This document shows, piece by piece, positions 27,329 to 36,038 of a stretch of DNA of 64,000 bases. This DNA comes from Phycisphaerae bacterium (GTDB taxonomy: Bacteria; Planctomycetota; Phycisphaerae; SM23-33). A model generated the notes under the pieces. The model saw only the letters and a list, made by a program, of their open reading frames with translations. It ran no database searches and had not been told where the DNA came from. The first letter of the stretch is position 1. Each line of letters starts with the position of its first letter. The translations under genes were made by a program, and so were the position numbers. The stretch is from NCBI GenBank assembly GCA_030745875.1, contig JASLNT010000122.1, forward strand, positions 1 to 64,000. Direction: 5' to 3'.

Positions 27329-27874
27329 ATGAACAAGGCGGTGTTTCTGGACCGTGACGGTACGATTATCGAGGATGTCGGTAATCTGGGCGATCCGGCC
27401 GGGGTTGAATTCTATCCCGATAGCTTCGAGGCGCTGAGGCGTCTCGGCGAGCACTTTCTGCTGATTCTCGTAACGAACCAGCGGTGCATCGCCGACGGCC
27501 TGGTCAGCAGGGAACAGGTCGACGCCGTCAATGATTTTGTCGTTGCGAGGCTGGCGGAGGAAGGGGTTCGAATAACCGACGTGTACGTCTGTCCGCACAA
27601 GCGATCCGAGGGTTGTCAGTGCATAAAGCCCAATACGTATTTCGCTGACAAGGCAGCCGAAAGACACGATATAAACTTGCGGCAGTCGTTCGCCGTAGGC
27701 GATCATCCCCACGACGTGCAGTTGGGCCTCAACGCGGGCGGAAAAGGCGTGTACGTAATGACGGGGCACGGAGTCAAGCATTTTCCAGAACTGGCGCCCG
27801 ACACCGTAGTCACAGACGGAATAACCCAAGCCGCCGACTACATACTGAAGTCGGCCGGGATCACTTCGGTTTAG
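27329..27874 (+). CDS. HAD-superfamily phosphatase, GmhB/HisB-N type
   Basis: This 181-residue HAD-IIIA phosphatase has the nucleophile and acid/base Asp in FLDRDGT (D8, D10), motif II in LVTNQ, a zinc-binding CPHKRSEGCQC (one Cys, one His, two Cys) followed by KPN, and the VGDHPHDVQLG motif. The family includes D-glycero-manno-heptose-1,7-bisphosphate 7-phosphatase (GmhB) and histidinol phosphatase. Neither can be separated here, because other genes of either pathway are absent. It starts 13 nt after the chorismate synthase-like gene, so they are likely one operon. Its 3' end overlaps the convergent ceramidase-like gene by 14 nt. Confidence 0.85.
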   Translation: MNKAVFLDRDGTIIEDVGNLGDPAGVEFYPDSFEALRRLGEHFLLILVTNQRCIADGLVSREQVDAVNDFVVARLAEEGVRITDVYVCPHKRSEGCQCIKPNTYFADKAAERHDINLRQSFAVGDHPHDVQLGLNAGGKGVYVMTGHGVKHFPELAPDTVVTDGITQAADYILKSAGITSV

Positions 27875-29330
27875 CCCACAACGAATCGATCAGTTTGACG
27901 GTGCGGTCGACGAGCATCTGTCCGCCTTCGGGTCCCACGAGGCTGCTGTGGACGATGGCGCTGTAGTGCCCGCCGCGAACGGCTTTGGCGGTGGGGATGT
28001 ACGTACCCGGACCGACAAGCTGCACGACAAAAGTCTGGACCGCCTTGCTGCGAGCCTTGATGCGGATACCGTAGTCAGTGAACAGTTCGAATGCGTTGGT
28101 GCAGACCACAGCATCGCCGACCCGCAGCACATGCAATTCGGTCTCAAGGGTCGGACTATGATCGGTCTTCTGCCGTTCATATCGCTTTACGGTCACTTCG
28201 TACCATTTCATCCGTCGATATTCGCGGGAGGCGGTTTTGGGGTCTTTGGCGATCTGAGCCTTGGCCCGGTCGACGGCGGTTTTGGCTTCGGCGTATTCGG
28301 CGGGCTTAACCAATCGCATGGGCAGGTGGATTGTCTCAACCTTGTGAATCAGCGGGGCCTCAGCGTGTTGATCGTTCTTCACGACCTTGTGCGTATCCTC
28401 CACAGCCCGCACGATCCGCCGGGCGATTTCCTCCAGGCGGGTCAGCCCGCGCAGCTTGCGCATGCGTTCGGCGGCGGCTTTGCGATACATCAGGTGCGGG
28501 GATTGATCTCCCGACGCCCCCGTCCAGCCAAGCACGCACACCTTCTTACCGTATCGTTTCCGCAGGGCCTGTCGCACCGGATGCCAGAAGTCCGCGTTTA
28601 CGGTGCTGCGCGACTCGACTTCCTGCGAGGGGCATGATACGTTCACGACCAGCGCGATCATCTCCCCATCCGCATCCCAGAAGAACAGCGTATTAACGTC
28701 CTGATCCTCGTAGCCTTCCAGACTGCGAAACGCGCGAGTATTGGTTCGTCCGTACATCCGGGCCGATCCATCGGCATAAACAGCGCGACGATTGCAGGCT
28801 ACGGCGGCCTGCTCCTGCCCCCAACTGACCCGTCCGGGCTTGCGGGCTCCCCAGGCGTCGACTATCGCCTTGGAAACGCGAGCAACGAATATCTCCCGGT
28901 ACTTCTCCACCGAGATCACGCCCTTTGCGGGGATCTTGTACTTGTCGACCAGCAGCACCGGACCGGTGTGCGTGTGCGTACCGTTCAGGAATATCTTGCT
29001 GGTGTCGAACTTCGGCAGGCTGCGGCGGACGGTTTGTCGGACCAGGCTCAGTATCTTGTCAGGAATGTAGACAACATCGCATGAGACCATGATGGCGATA
29101 TCTATCGACCGATCGCCCTGTCGGGATTCCAGAGCGATGACATTGGCGGTGACGGGCGACTCGATCTTTCGAGCAATTCGCAAGCCGAACTGTCCCGACA
29201 CAGCCACCGGTTCAGACGGCGTGATGTCTGCGCTGGCGGCTCCGACATGCAACTGTCCTCCGCAGGCCGGCCAGGCGGTCATACCGCAGACAAGAAGGCA
29301 CGATACGATCAGGATTCGCGTGTTGTCCAT
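27861..29330 (-). CDS. neutral ceramidase-like hydrolase (secreted)
   Basis: A 489-residue protein from ATG 29330 (GAGG 6 nt upstream, inside the space after the Gfo/Idh stop; ATG 29351 would overlap that gene). A signal peptide covers about 1-25. The N-terminal pattern GAASADITP then GTHTHTGP (zinc-binding His pair) and, later, NVSCPSQE and GWTGASGDQSPH is that of the neutral/alkaline non-lysosomal ceramidase N-terminal domain, widespread in planctomycetes and not always acting on ceramide. The usual C-terminal Ig-like domain seems missing. It forms an operon with the Gfo/Idh/MocA gene upstream (8 nt gap). Confidence 0.8.
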   Translation of the reverse strand: MDNTRILIVSCLLVCGMTAWPACGGQLHVGAASADITPSEPVAVSGQFGLRIARKIESPVTANVIALESRQGDRSIDIAIMVSCDVVYIPDKILSLVRQTVRRSLPKFDTSKIFLNGTHTHTGPVLLVDKYKIPAKGVISVEKYREIFVARVSKAIVDAWGARKPGRVSWGQEQAAVACNRRAVYADGSARMYGRTNTRAFRSLEGYEDQDVNTLFFWDADGEMIALVVNVSCPSQEVESRSTVNADFWHPVRQALRKRYGKKVCVLGWTGASGDQSPHLMYRKAAAERMRKLRGLTRLEEIARRIVRAVEDTHKVVKNDQHAEAPLIHKVETIHLPMRLVKPAEYAEAKTAVDRAKAQIAKDPKTASREYRRMKWYEVTVKRYERQKTDHSPTLETELHVLRVGDAVVCTNAFELFTDYGIRIKARSKAVQTFVVQLVGPGTYIPTAKAVRGGHYSAIVHSSLVGPEGGQMLVDRTVKLIDSLWAKPK

Positions 29331-29338
29331 GGTGGGCC

Positions 29339-30664
29339 TCACAGTGTCCACGGCGGGCGTATGGGACGAGAGAGCAGCCCGTTGGCCTGCTTGTCGCCGG
29401 TGAACGTCTCGGTTTTGGGATCCCAGGTGAGCTTGCGTTTCAGGCGACAGGCGATCTCACCCAGCAGGCCCAGGCGAGAGGCGGCGTGTCCGGCCTCCAC
29501 GGGCGAGGCGACCTTGCCGCCCGTCCGCACCGCCTTCAGGAAGTCGCCCTGGTGGTGGTTGCTCTTGTGCAGGTGAACATCCTCGGGCCGCAGGACGACT
29601 TTCAGCAGCCCCGCCGGTTCGGCCCGGATGCCCCTGCGGTTAACGTGCACCCAGCCTTTGTCGCCGACGAACTTGCACCCCTGGGCGTTGGGACGGCCCG
29701 AATCGGAAAAGGTCATCTTCAGCCCGCCGGGATAAACGTACTGCCCCCGCCAGTCGTTTAGGTTGTCGGTGAGTCCCTTGCTGCGATACCCGCCCTTGCA
29801 GGTCAGTTCGAAGGGTTTAGTCGCAATATCCGGGCAGCCCCAACAGGCGATGTCCAGATGATGGACGCCCCAGTTTACGATGAAACCGGCGCAGTAGTCC
29901 CAGATGAGGTACCAGTCCGGCCAGGCGTGACGCCCGGGGTTATAGGGCTTCTTAACCGCCGGGCCGAGGAACATGTCGTAGTCCAGACCGGCGGGCACGG
30001 GCTGCGGTCCGGCCGGCCCGCGGTACTTCGGCTTGTACGACGGGCCCGGGGCCCCGACGACCACCGTATGCACTTTGCCCAGATACCCGCTCCGCGCCAG
30101 TTCGCACGCGAACCGGAAGTTACGGGTCGATCGCTGCTGCGTGCCCGTCTGGAACACGCAGCGGTAACGGGCGACGGCGTTGCGGATGGCCTGGCTCTCG
30201 GCCACCGACACGCCCAGAGGTTTCTCGCAGTAAATCGCCTTGCCCGCCTTGGCCGCCGCGACAGCTATCAGGGCGTGCCAATGGTCCTGCGGGGCGATAA
30301 CGACGGCGTCTACGTCGTCGCGGGTGAGAATCTTGCGGAAGTCGCTGGTCTGGAAGCAGCCTTTTCCGGCAAGCTTGGCTGCGCGGGCCCGGCGGTCGCT
30401 GAATACGTCGCAGACCGCGGCGATCCGGGCCTCCTTGAGTTGCAGGAACGAGCGAAGCAGCATCGTCCCGCGACCGCCCGTACCGATCCCCCCGATGGCG
30501 ATACGGTCACTGGGGGCGGTCTTGCCCGGCCCGCCGAGCACGCCCGCGGGCACGATCTGCGGCAGGACCAGCGACGCTACGGCGCCTCGGAGCAGATCAC
30601 GTCTGGTCGCCTTGCCCTGTCCCCCAGCCTCGGGCTCCGAAACACGGGTGCTCGTAAAGTTCAT
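29339..30664 (-). CDS. Gfo/Idh/MocA-family oxidoreductase with Tat signal
   Basis: 441 residues from ATG 30664, which has AGGAG 7 nt upstream. A twin-arginine signal (ATRRDLLRG) precedes the Rossmann fold with the nucleotide-binding loop IGGIGTGGRG. The conserved EKPLG loop (IYCEKPLG) and the dehydrogenase C-terminal domain containing WGVHHLDIACW follow. Exported Gfo/Idh/MocA proteins with Tat signals are numerous in planctomycetes and usually act on sugars or their derivatives, with NAD(P) bound before transport. The substrate is unknown. It is divergent from the DUF2271-like gene. Confidence 0.86.
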   Translation of the reverse strand: MNFTSTRVSEPEAGGQGKATRRDLLRGAVASLVLPQIVPAGVLGGPGKTAPSDRIAIGGIGTGGRGTMLLRSFLQLKEARIAAVCDVFSDRRARAAKLAGKGCFQTSDFRKILTRDDVDAVVIAPQDHWHALIAVAAAKAGKAIYCEKPLGVSVAESQAIRNAVARYRCVFQTGTQQRSTRNFRFACELARSGYLGKVHTVVVGAPGPSYKPKYRGPAGPQPVPAGLDYDMFLGPAVKKPYNPGRHAWPDWYLIWDYCAGFIVNWGVHHLDIACWGCPDIATKPFELTCKGGYRSKGLTDNLNDWRGQYVYPGGLKMTFSDSGRPNAQGCKFVGDKGWVHVNRRGIRAEPAGLLKVVLRPEDVHLHKSNHHQGDFLKAVRTGGKVASPVEAGHAASRLGLLGEIACRLKRKLTWDPKTETFTGDKQANGLLSRPIRPPWTL

Positions 30665-30837
30665 AGCAAGACTCCTCATCCGACATTTCCTCGATCACCT
30701 GCCCCGAAGCACTTCGAGACGACAGGGCGCTTGCGATAATTGTATCCCATGCGGCGCGTTGGGCAAGAGCTTTGATCTTGCGGGGATATGATGCAAAACG
30801 CTATCATGGTCGAAAGTCAGAGGAAGACCCCCAAAAA

Positions 30838-31476
30838 ATGAGTGACGAGAACAGAACATCCCCCGGACCCCTGAAGAAAGTACTGATCGCCGCTGTGTTG
30901 ATCGCGATATGCGTTGGCTGCGCTATCGGGTACATGTTGTACCAATCCAGACCGGCCGACGGGACAATCGAAATCTCGTTCCGCATTAACGATCCGTCGC
31001 ATTTCCCCGACGACGAACCGCTGTCGATCCCGCAGACCGTGGTGTGGTTGGAAAACAGTCGGGGCGAGTATATTCAATCGCTGATGGTGAGCGACTGGAC
31101 GTCTTCGGAAGGCTGGGAGGAGACGGTGAAGCTCCCGGACGGAACGAAAGTCAAAAAGATATGCCCCAAGTGGCAGGTCGCGTCAGGCTGGCCGGAAAAT
31201 CACTCCAAACAGGTTATCGATGCGGTGACCAGGGCTACCCCCGAGACAGGAGCCCACACGGTGAGCGTCAAATGTCGCGACTTGAAACTCTCGGTGGGAA
31301 CGTACCGCTGCTACGTCCAGACGTCGGTGGCGCCTCTGCACACAATACTCGCCGCAGGCACGATTAATATTGGCCGGGGCTCGACCGAGACGACCGCCGA
31401 TATCACCTACAATCCCGGAAAGCACAAAGACGCCGGACCGGTTCTAAGCGATGTTAAAGTCCGGTACGCGCCTTAA
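30838..31476 (+). CDS. membrane-anchored DUF2271-like protein
   Basis: A 212-residue protein with one N-terminal transmembrane segment at about 14-35 and a soluble domain outside. The domain contains PQTVVWLENSRGEYIQSLMV, then W..SG...DAVTRATPETGAHTVSV and a YRCYVQTSVA strand, which resembles DUF2271 (predicted periplasmic protein, often associated with flavin-bearing respiratory systems). I cannot identify active residues. The ATG at 30838 has AGGAAG about 11 nt upstream, a bit long. It is followed after 17 nt by an aldo/keto reductase gene, so the two may be co-transcribed. Confidence 0.6.
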   Translation: MSDENRTSPGPLKKVLIAAVLIAICVGCAIGYMLYQSRPADGTIEISFRINDPSHFPDDEPLSIPQTVVWLENSRGEYIQSLMVSDWTSSEGWEETVKLPDGTKVKKICPKWQVASGWPENHSKQVIDAVTRATPETGAHTVSVKCRDLKLSVGTYRCYVQTSVAPLHTILAAGTINIGRGSTETTADITYNPGKHKDAGPVLSDVKVRYAP

Positions 31477-31493
31477 AAACGGAGCACACACAC

Positions 31494-32492
31494 ATGACCC
31501 CAAACTCCAACGAACGAACGCGACGTGAATTCCTCAAGACCGCCGCAGCCGCCTCGTCGGCTACAGTGCTGGCCTCGGCGGCCTCGCCAATACTCGGCGC
31601 GAAAAAAAGCGGGAAGAGCCCGACGATCAAACCGGCCGACGCCATACCGAAACGCGTGCTTGGCAAGACGGGTATGAAAGTGTCTGTACTGTCGTTCGGA
31701 GGGGGCAGCCAATTCCTTAAGAACAAAGACGGCGCCTGGGAGCCGCTGCTCCAGCGCGCCGTCGATCTGGGCATCAACTACTTCGACACGCACCAGAATT
31801 ACAAGACCGAGGAACGCTTCGGAGAGATACTGCCCAAATACCGCAAAAAGATATACATCGTAACCAAGTTCGACCCGCGCGACGAAGATGGGATGATGAA
31901 ATCCTTCGAGGGCAGCCTCAAACGCCTGAAGGTCGATTATGTAGACGCCCTGCTGCTGCACAATCTCGGTAAGGAGGACGATCTCAAGGCCTTCGCCAAG
32001 GGCGCGTGGAAGAGGATGCAGAAGTTGAAAAGCGAAGGGACCGCAAGGTTCATCGGATTTTCCAGCATGCGAAGCGCCGCAGCGTCCAGGAACTTCATAG
32101 AACAGCTCAATCCGGACATCGCGCTGGTCGCCATGAACGCCACACGCTACGCCGGATTCGCCAAGCTGACGCTCAAGCCTGCGGTAAAGAATAACGTGGG
32201 CGTGATAGCAATGAAGACCGTTCGCGGACTGATCGGACAAAAGGGCGCCACGCCGAAGAAACTGCTGCAGTACGTTCTGGACCAGAAAGGCGTAGCCTCA
32301 GCCGTAGTCGGACACTACGGGATGAAGGTGCTTGAAGAAAACGTAAAGCTCGTCAAGGAGATCATCCAGAGCAGGAAGATGTCCCCCGCCGCCAAGAAGA
32401 GGCTGGAAACCGCCTGCGCCCCGCTTGCAGGTCCGCACGCGCTGCCCTGGGCTCGAGCAGACTATCTCGACGACGGGATTTCATACGCATAG
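31494..32492 (+). CDS. Tat-exported aldo/keto reductase
   Basis: A 332-residue protein with a Tat signal (RTRREFLKTAAAASSATVL) and an aldo/keto reductase barrel. The catalytic tetrad is visible as D98 and Y103 (YFDTHQNY), K125 (VTKFD) and H156 (LLLHN). The C-terminal GKT/arginine nucleotide loop is only weakly recognisable, and the usual 4Fe-4S cluster tail of the exported sub-family is not obvious (one Cys at the end, VETACAPL-like). Such enzymes normally reduce carbonyls with NADPH; being exported, the cofactor would be bound before translocation. It sits directly after the DUF2271-like gene. Confidence 0.85.
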   Translation: MTPNSNERTRREFLKTAAAASSATVLASAASPILGAKKSGKSPTIKPADAIPKRVLGKTGMKVSVLSFGGGSQFLKNKDGAWEPLLQRAVDLGINYFDTHQNYKTEERFGEILPKYRKKIYIVTKFDPRDEDGMMKSFEGSLKRLKVDYVDALLLHNLGKEDDLKAFAKGAWKRMQKLKSEGTARFIGFSSMRSAAASRNFIEQLNPDIALVAMNATRYAGFAKLTLKPAVKNNVGVIAMKTVRGLIGQKGATPKKLLQYVLDQKGVASAVVGHYGMKVLEENVKLVKEIIQSRKMSPAAKKRLETACAPLAGPHALPWARADYLDDGISYA

Positions 32493-32504
32493 GGCGCGAA
32501 GCGA

Positions 32505-33695
32505 TTACTTTTTCGGCAGTGCAATTTCCGCCAGGCAGGCTTTCTCGGCGCCGTTGGCGTCTTTTCGGATGAACAGCAACCATTTGCCCTGCGTGCTTAT
32601 CGGACGTATGGACGCATCGCCAAGCGGGTGCAACTTCTGATCAACTGCTTTGTCGCCCTGGATGTGCAGGAATATCCGAGGATCCTCCTTGGACTTGGAC
32701 ATCACTCGCGGTCTTGCCAGCACCATCGCGCCTTTGCCCGGACCGGGGCCGATCGGCGCTACGTCGGAGAGGATTCCCGCTTCCTGTTTGGTTTGAGGGT
32801 CCCATATTCGCGTCAGGGTCTCCCTGTGAGTTCGCCCGTCTCGCTGTTCATTCTTGACCACAATGTGGTAGATATATCGCCCGTCGGAGGTCCACTGCGG
32901 ATTATTCTCCGTCATTCTCCGACTCTGTTCCTGGTCGGCCAGTTCCGATACGATACTGTCGCTCTTGAGATTGTACAGGACGCACCTGCCCGGACGGGGA
33001 CGCTCGCCTTCGGTTATGAGCAGCATCACCATAAGATCCGACGTCGGCGATACGCTCCGGGGCAAACCCGGATTATTGAGCGTACGGAACTTGATCTTAT
33101 CGCTCGGAGTGACGCAGACCTTGACATGCGTCGGGTTTCCAGCCCCTTCCATCGCCAAAACAACCAGGCTCTTGCCGCCCGAGGCATAAGTCGGGAATGT
33201 TACGTTGCCTTCTATCTCCAGGGTCGTGAGCTTGCCCGAGGCGATATCGTACAACCCCACTTTGCACCGCTCGGTCTTGTCCATCAGGCCATTTTTGTTA
33301 CCGTCCTGGCTGGCGGGAACAACAAGCGTTTTTCCCGCCGGGTCAAACACTGTCATCGACAACCACGCCGCAGCATAGTCGTCGTCGAACAGCGCCGGGA
33401 CCGGTACGGGCGTGTCCTTGCCCGTCTTCAAGTCACGCAGGACAAGCTTATAACCCCGCCGGTCCCGCTGTTTCCCATCGGGACCGGCGGTCTTGTACGT
33501 CTTCTTGCGAAGATACAGCACCCTCCGTCCGTCGGGACTCAATCGCATTGAGGAGACGCCCCCGTTCTCCCTGTAAGCGATGGTGTCGTCAAGCTTCATT
33601 ATCTCCCGTTCACCGACCAGCTTGGGCCCGTCGGCGGCCCGAGCGGCGGATACGGCCAGAACGCACAGAATTGTGATTGTCAAAGCGTTTTTCAT
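32505..33695 (-). CDS. secreted TolB/WD40-like propeller protein
   Basis: A 396-residue protein. The start at ATG 33695 is supported by AAGGAG 7 nt upstream; the longer reading from 34052 runs through the space before it and is not credible. The signal peptide is MKNALTITILCVLAVSAARA. The remainder has TolB/dipeptidyl-peptidase-like propeller phrases: MRLSPDGRRVLYLRKKT, PQWTSDGRYIYHIVVK, and DPAGKTLVVPASQDGN. I cannot name a specific family. The gene is convergent with the aldo/keto reductase gene (12 nt apart) and precedes no obvious partner. Confidence 0.65.
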   Translation of the reverse strand: MKNALTITILCVLAVSAARAADGPKLVGEREIMKLDDTIAYRENGGVSSMRLSPDGRRVLYLRKKTYKTAGPDGKQRDRRGYKLVLRDLKTGKDTPVPVPALFDDDYAAAWLSMTVFDPAGKTLVVPASQDGNKNGLMDKTERCKVGLYDIASGKLTTLEIEGNVTFPTYASGGKSLVVLAMEGAGNPTHVKVCVTPSDKIKFRTLNNPGLPRSVSPTSDLMVMLLITEGERPRPGRCVLYNLKSDSIVSELADQEQSRRMTENNPQWTSDGRYIYHIVVKNEQRDGRTHRETLTRIWDPQTKQEAGILSDVAPIGPGPGKGAMVLARPRVMSKSKEDPRIFLHIQGDKAVDQKLHPLGDASIRPISTQGKWLLFIRKDANGAEKACLAEIALPKK

Positions 33696-33805
33696 AATGC
33701 GGCTCCTTGTTTCGCAAGAACAGTTCTCATGACCGTCAGCCCAAGAAAGACACCGGGTCCCGGGTTGCATTAACCCATTATCGCAATGGATTATCGACCG
33801 ATAGC

Positions 33806-34348
33806 TTACTTCCCAATCGGTTTGATCCAGATGTTCCGGAATCGCACGGGGTCTCCGTGGTGCTGCAGGTTGATCGAGCCCTTCAGTCCGTGTGGGCGGT
33901 ATTTCCCGACGCGTTTGTGGGCCGTCGGGCCGAGTATGCTTACGTTGTCGTGAATCGTCATTCCGTTGTGGATGACAGTAACCGTCGCCGGTGACGCCAA
34001 TGCTCCGTCGACGAATCTCGGCGCGACGAAGGTGATGTCGTACGTCTGCCACTGGCCTGGAGGTCGACAGGCGTTGACCATAGGCGGGAACTGGCCGTAG
34101 ATGGCTCCGGCCTGCCCGTCGGGATAGGTGGGATTGTTGTACGAATCGACAGTGCTCTGCCCGCCTTTAGTCGGGCTCATGGCGCCGTCTTCGAGTTTCC
34201 AGTTCTTGTTCTTCCACTTCGTACCGGGGATCAGAGGCGTGTTCCGGTATCCGATTGGCTTGGGAGCCTCACAGCCCGCCGTCGCCGAAAGCAGAACCGC
34301 ACAGAACAGCCCCGCCGGCACAACGTTCGAGATTCTTACGACATTCAT
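33806..34348 (-). CDS. DUF1080-like (3-keto-disaccharide hydrolase family) lipoprotein, short form
   Basis: A 180-residue protein from ATG 34348, with AAGGAT upstream. A lipoprotein signal (VPAGLFCAVLLSATAGC) leads into a fold whose visible parts (WKLEDGAMSP, QSTVDSYNNPTYPDGQAGAIYGQFPPM, QWQTYDITFVAPRF, HNGMTIHDN, LQHHGDPVRFRNIWI) are the core of DUF1080, a lectin-like jelly-roll found in planctomycetal carbohydrate-processing proteins. It is shorter than many DUF1080 proteins (about 220-260 residues) but keeps both ends of the motif. It is divergent from the sulfatase gene at 34545. Confidence 0.72.
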   Translation of the reverse strand: MNVVRISNVVPAGLFCAVLLSATAGCEAPKPIGYRNTPLIPGTKWKNKNWKLEDGAMSPTKGGQSTVDSYNNPTYPDGQAGAIYGQFPPMVNACRPPGQWQTYDITFVAPRFVDGALASPATVTVIHNGMTIHDNVSILGPTAHKRVGKYRPHGLKGSINLQHHGDPVRFRNIWIKPIGK

Positions 34349-34544
34349 TTTCCGATCCTTTCGTGAATATGCTTGTCGCACCGAACAGTTCCCGCAACCG
34401 CCACGACCAAGAGAATACCAAAGCCCCCCGGCGAGGTAAAGCAACCGGTCCTTACAACTAATCATTCCCAATCGCCCGACCGGAGGGTACTCTATGTGTT
34501 CGACCGTTCGATGTGAATGCTCGGTTGTATTCCAGGAGAAGAAG

Positions 34545-36002
34545 ATGAAGAGACGAGAATTCACGGGCATTACCGCTGCAACGGCAGCCGGGCTGGCGAT
34601 GGGAATCAAGACTTCCGGCGCCAAAAGCCCGACCGGTAAGGGCAAGGGCAAGCCCAATATCCTGTTTATCATGACCGACCAGCAACATGCGAGCATGATG
34701 AGCTGCACGGGCAACAAACAGCTCAGGACCCCCGCATTGGACGCACTGGCGGCCTCGGGCGTGAGGTTCGAGCGGGCCTATGCGTCCAACCCCGTATGCG
34801 TGCCAAGCCGCTTCAGCCTGCAAACCGGGCTCATGCCCAGCGCGATCGGAATGGGCAGGAACGGGGACTCCGGCAAGTCGAAAGTCACCGACGCAATGGT
34901 CGCCCGGTCGATCGGGCCGATCCTGTCAGCCGCCGGATACGAAACGGTATACGGCGGAAAAGTGCACATGCCAAAACAGTTCAACAGGCTCGCTAACCTG
35001 GGATATCGAAACCTGACGCGAGACCAGCGGGGAGGTCTAGCCAAGGCGTGCGCCGAGTTCATCAAGGGCCCGCACAAGAAACCGTTCTTCATGTTCGCAT
35101 CGTTCATGAACCCACACGATATTTGCTACATGGCGATCAACGACTACAACCGATCAAAGGGCAGGGCTCCGATAGGCAATCTCGACTCGAGAATATGCGA
35201 AGGCCTCCTGAAGAAACCGCGGACGTCAGGCGACGTCAAAGCGTTCGTCGACAAGCACTGCCCCCCCCTGCCGGTGAACCACAACGTGCCCGAAAACGAG
35301 CCGGAAGCCATAACAACCAGGTACACGAATGTGCGACAGTTCAGAAATTACGCACGCGACAAGTGGACCGAAACCAAATGGCGTCTCCACCGCTGGACGT
35401 ATTGCAGGCTGACCGAAATGGTCGACGAACATATCGGCGTGGTGCTCAAATCGCTGAAAGACGCCGGACTGGAGGACGATACGATCGTAATATTCACAAG
35501 CGATCACGGTGATATGGACTCGGCGCATAAGCTCGAACACAAGTCGATCCTATACGAAGAGGCCGCCCGCATCCCATTCATCATGAGCCACAAAAACCGC
35601 ATTCCCAAGGGCGCGGTCAACGACACGCACCTGATCTCCAACGGTCTCGACCTGATCTGCACCCTGTGCGATTACGCGGGCGTCGAGGCTCCGAAGGGAT
35701 TATCCGGGGCGTCGATCCGCCCGTTGGCTGAAGGCAAAAAGGTCTCCGATTGGCGTGATAGCGTTGTCGTGGAAAGTCAGAACGGTCGGATGCTGCGAAC
35801 CGATCGATACAAGTACTGCATCTACGACTCGGGCGCCAATCGCGAGCAGTTGATCGACCTGAAGAACGATCCGGGCGAAATGAAGAATCTCGCAGGCGAC
35901 CCGGCCTTCAAGACCGTTCTGGAAAAACACCGCAAGCTTCTGCAGACATGGGTCAAGCAGACCGGCGACAAGATCGGCGCCAGGTACGTTACCGTTACCT
36001 GA
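34545..36002 (+). CDS. Tat-like exported formylglycine sulfatase (second)
   Basis: A 485-residue protein from ATG 34545, with AGGAG 6 nt upstream. The N-terminus (MKRREFTGITAATAAG) has a twin-Arg signal. Sulfatase features: metal ligand D45 with QQ (MTDQQ), the C-x-P-S-R site as C85-V-P-S-R89, GKVHMPKQF, TSDHGDMDSAHKLEHK and a C-terminal YKYCIYDS segment. It is a different subfamily from the sulfatase at 23262, with weak similarity outside the motifs. The substrate is unknown. It is followed 36 nt later by a MATE transporter gene. Confidence 0.9.
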   Translation: MKRREFTGITAATAAGLAMGIKTSGAKSPTGKGKGKPNILFIMTDQQHASMMSCTGNKQLRTPALDALAASGVRFERAYASNPVCVPSRFSLQTGLMPSAIGMGRNGDSGKSKVTDAMVARSIGPILSAAGYETVYGGKVHMPKQFNRLANLGYRNLTRDQRGGLAKACAEFIKGPHKKPFFMFASFMNPHDICYMAINDYNRSKGRAPIGNLDSRICEGLLKKPRTSGDVKAFVDKHCPPLPVNHNVPENEPEAITTRYTNVRQFRNYARDKWTETKWRLHRWTYCRLTEMVDEHIGVVLKSLKDAGLEDDTIVIFTSDHGDMDSAHKLEHKSILYEEAARIPFIMSHKNRIPKGAVNDTHLISNGLDLICTLCDYAGVEAPKGLSGASIRPLAEGKKVSDWRDSVVVESQNGRMLRTDRYKYCIYDSGANREQLIDLKNDPGEMKNLAGDPAFKTVLEKHRKLLQTWVKQTGDKIGARYVTVT

Positions 36003-36038
36003 GCCCCCCGCCTGACAAAAGGACATCCAGACGGATTC

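Noticed and set aside
33696..34052. N-terminal extension of the TolB-like protein gene to 34052.
   Set aside because: It would run through the DUF1080-like gene in another frame, with no signal peptide, whereas ATG 33695 has AAGGAG and a clean signal peptide.
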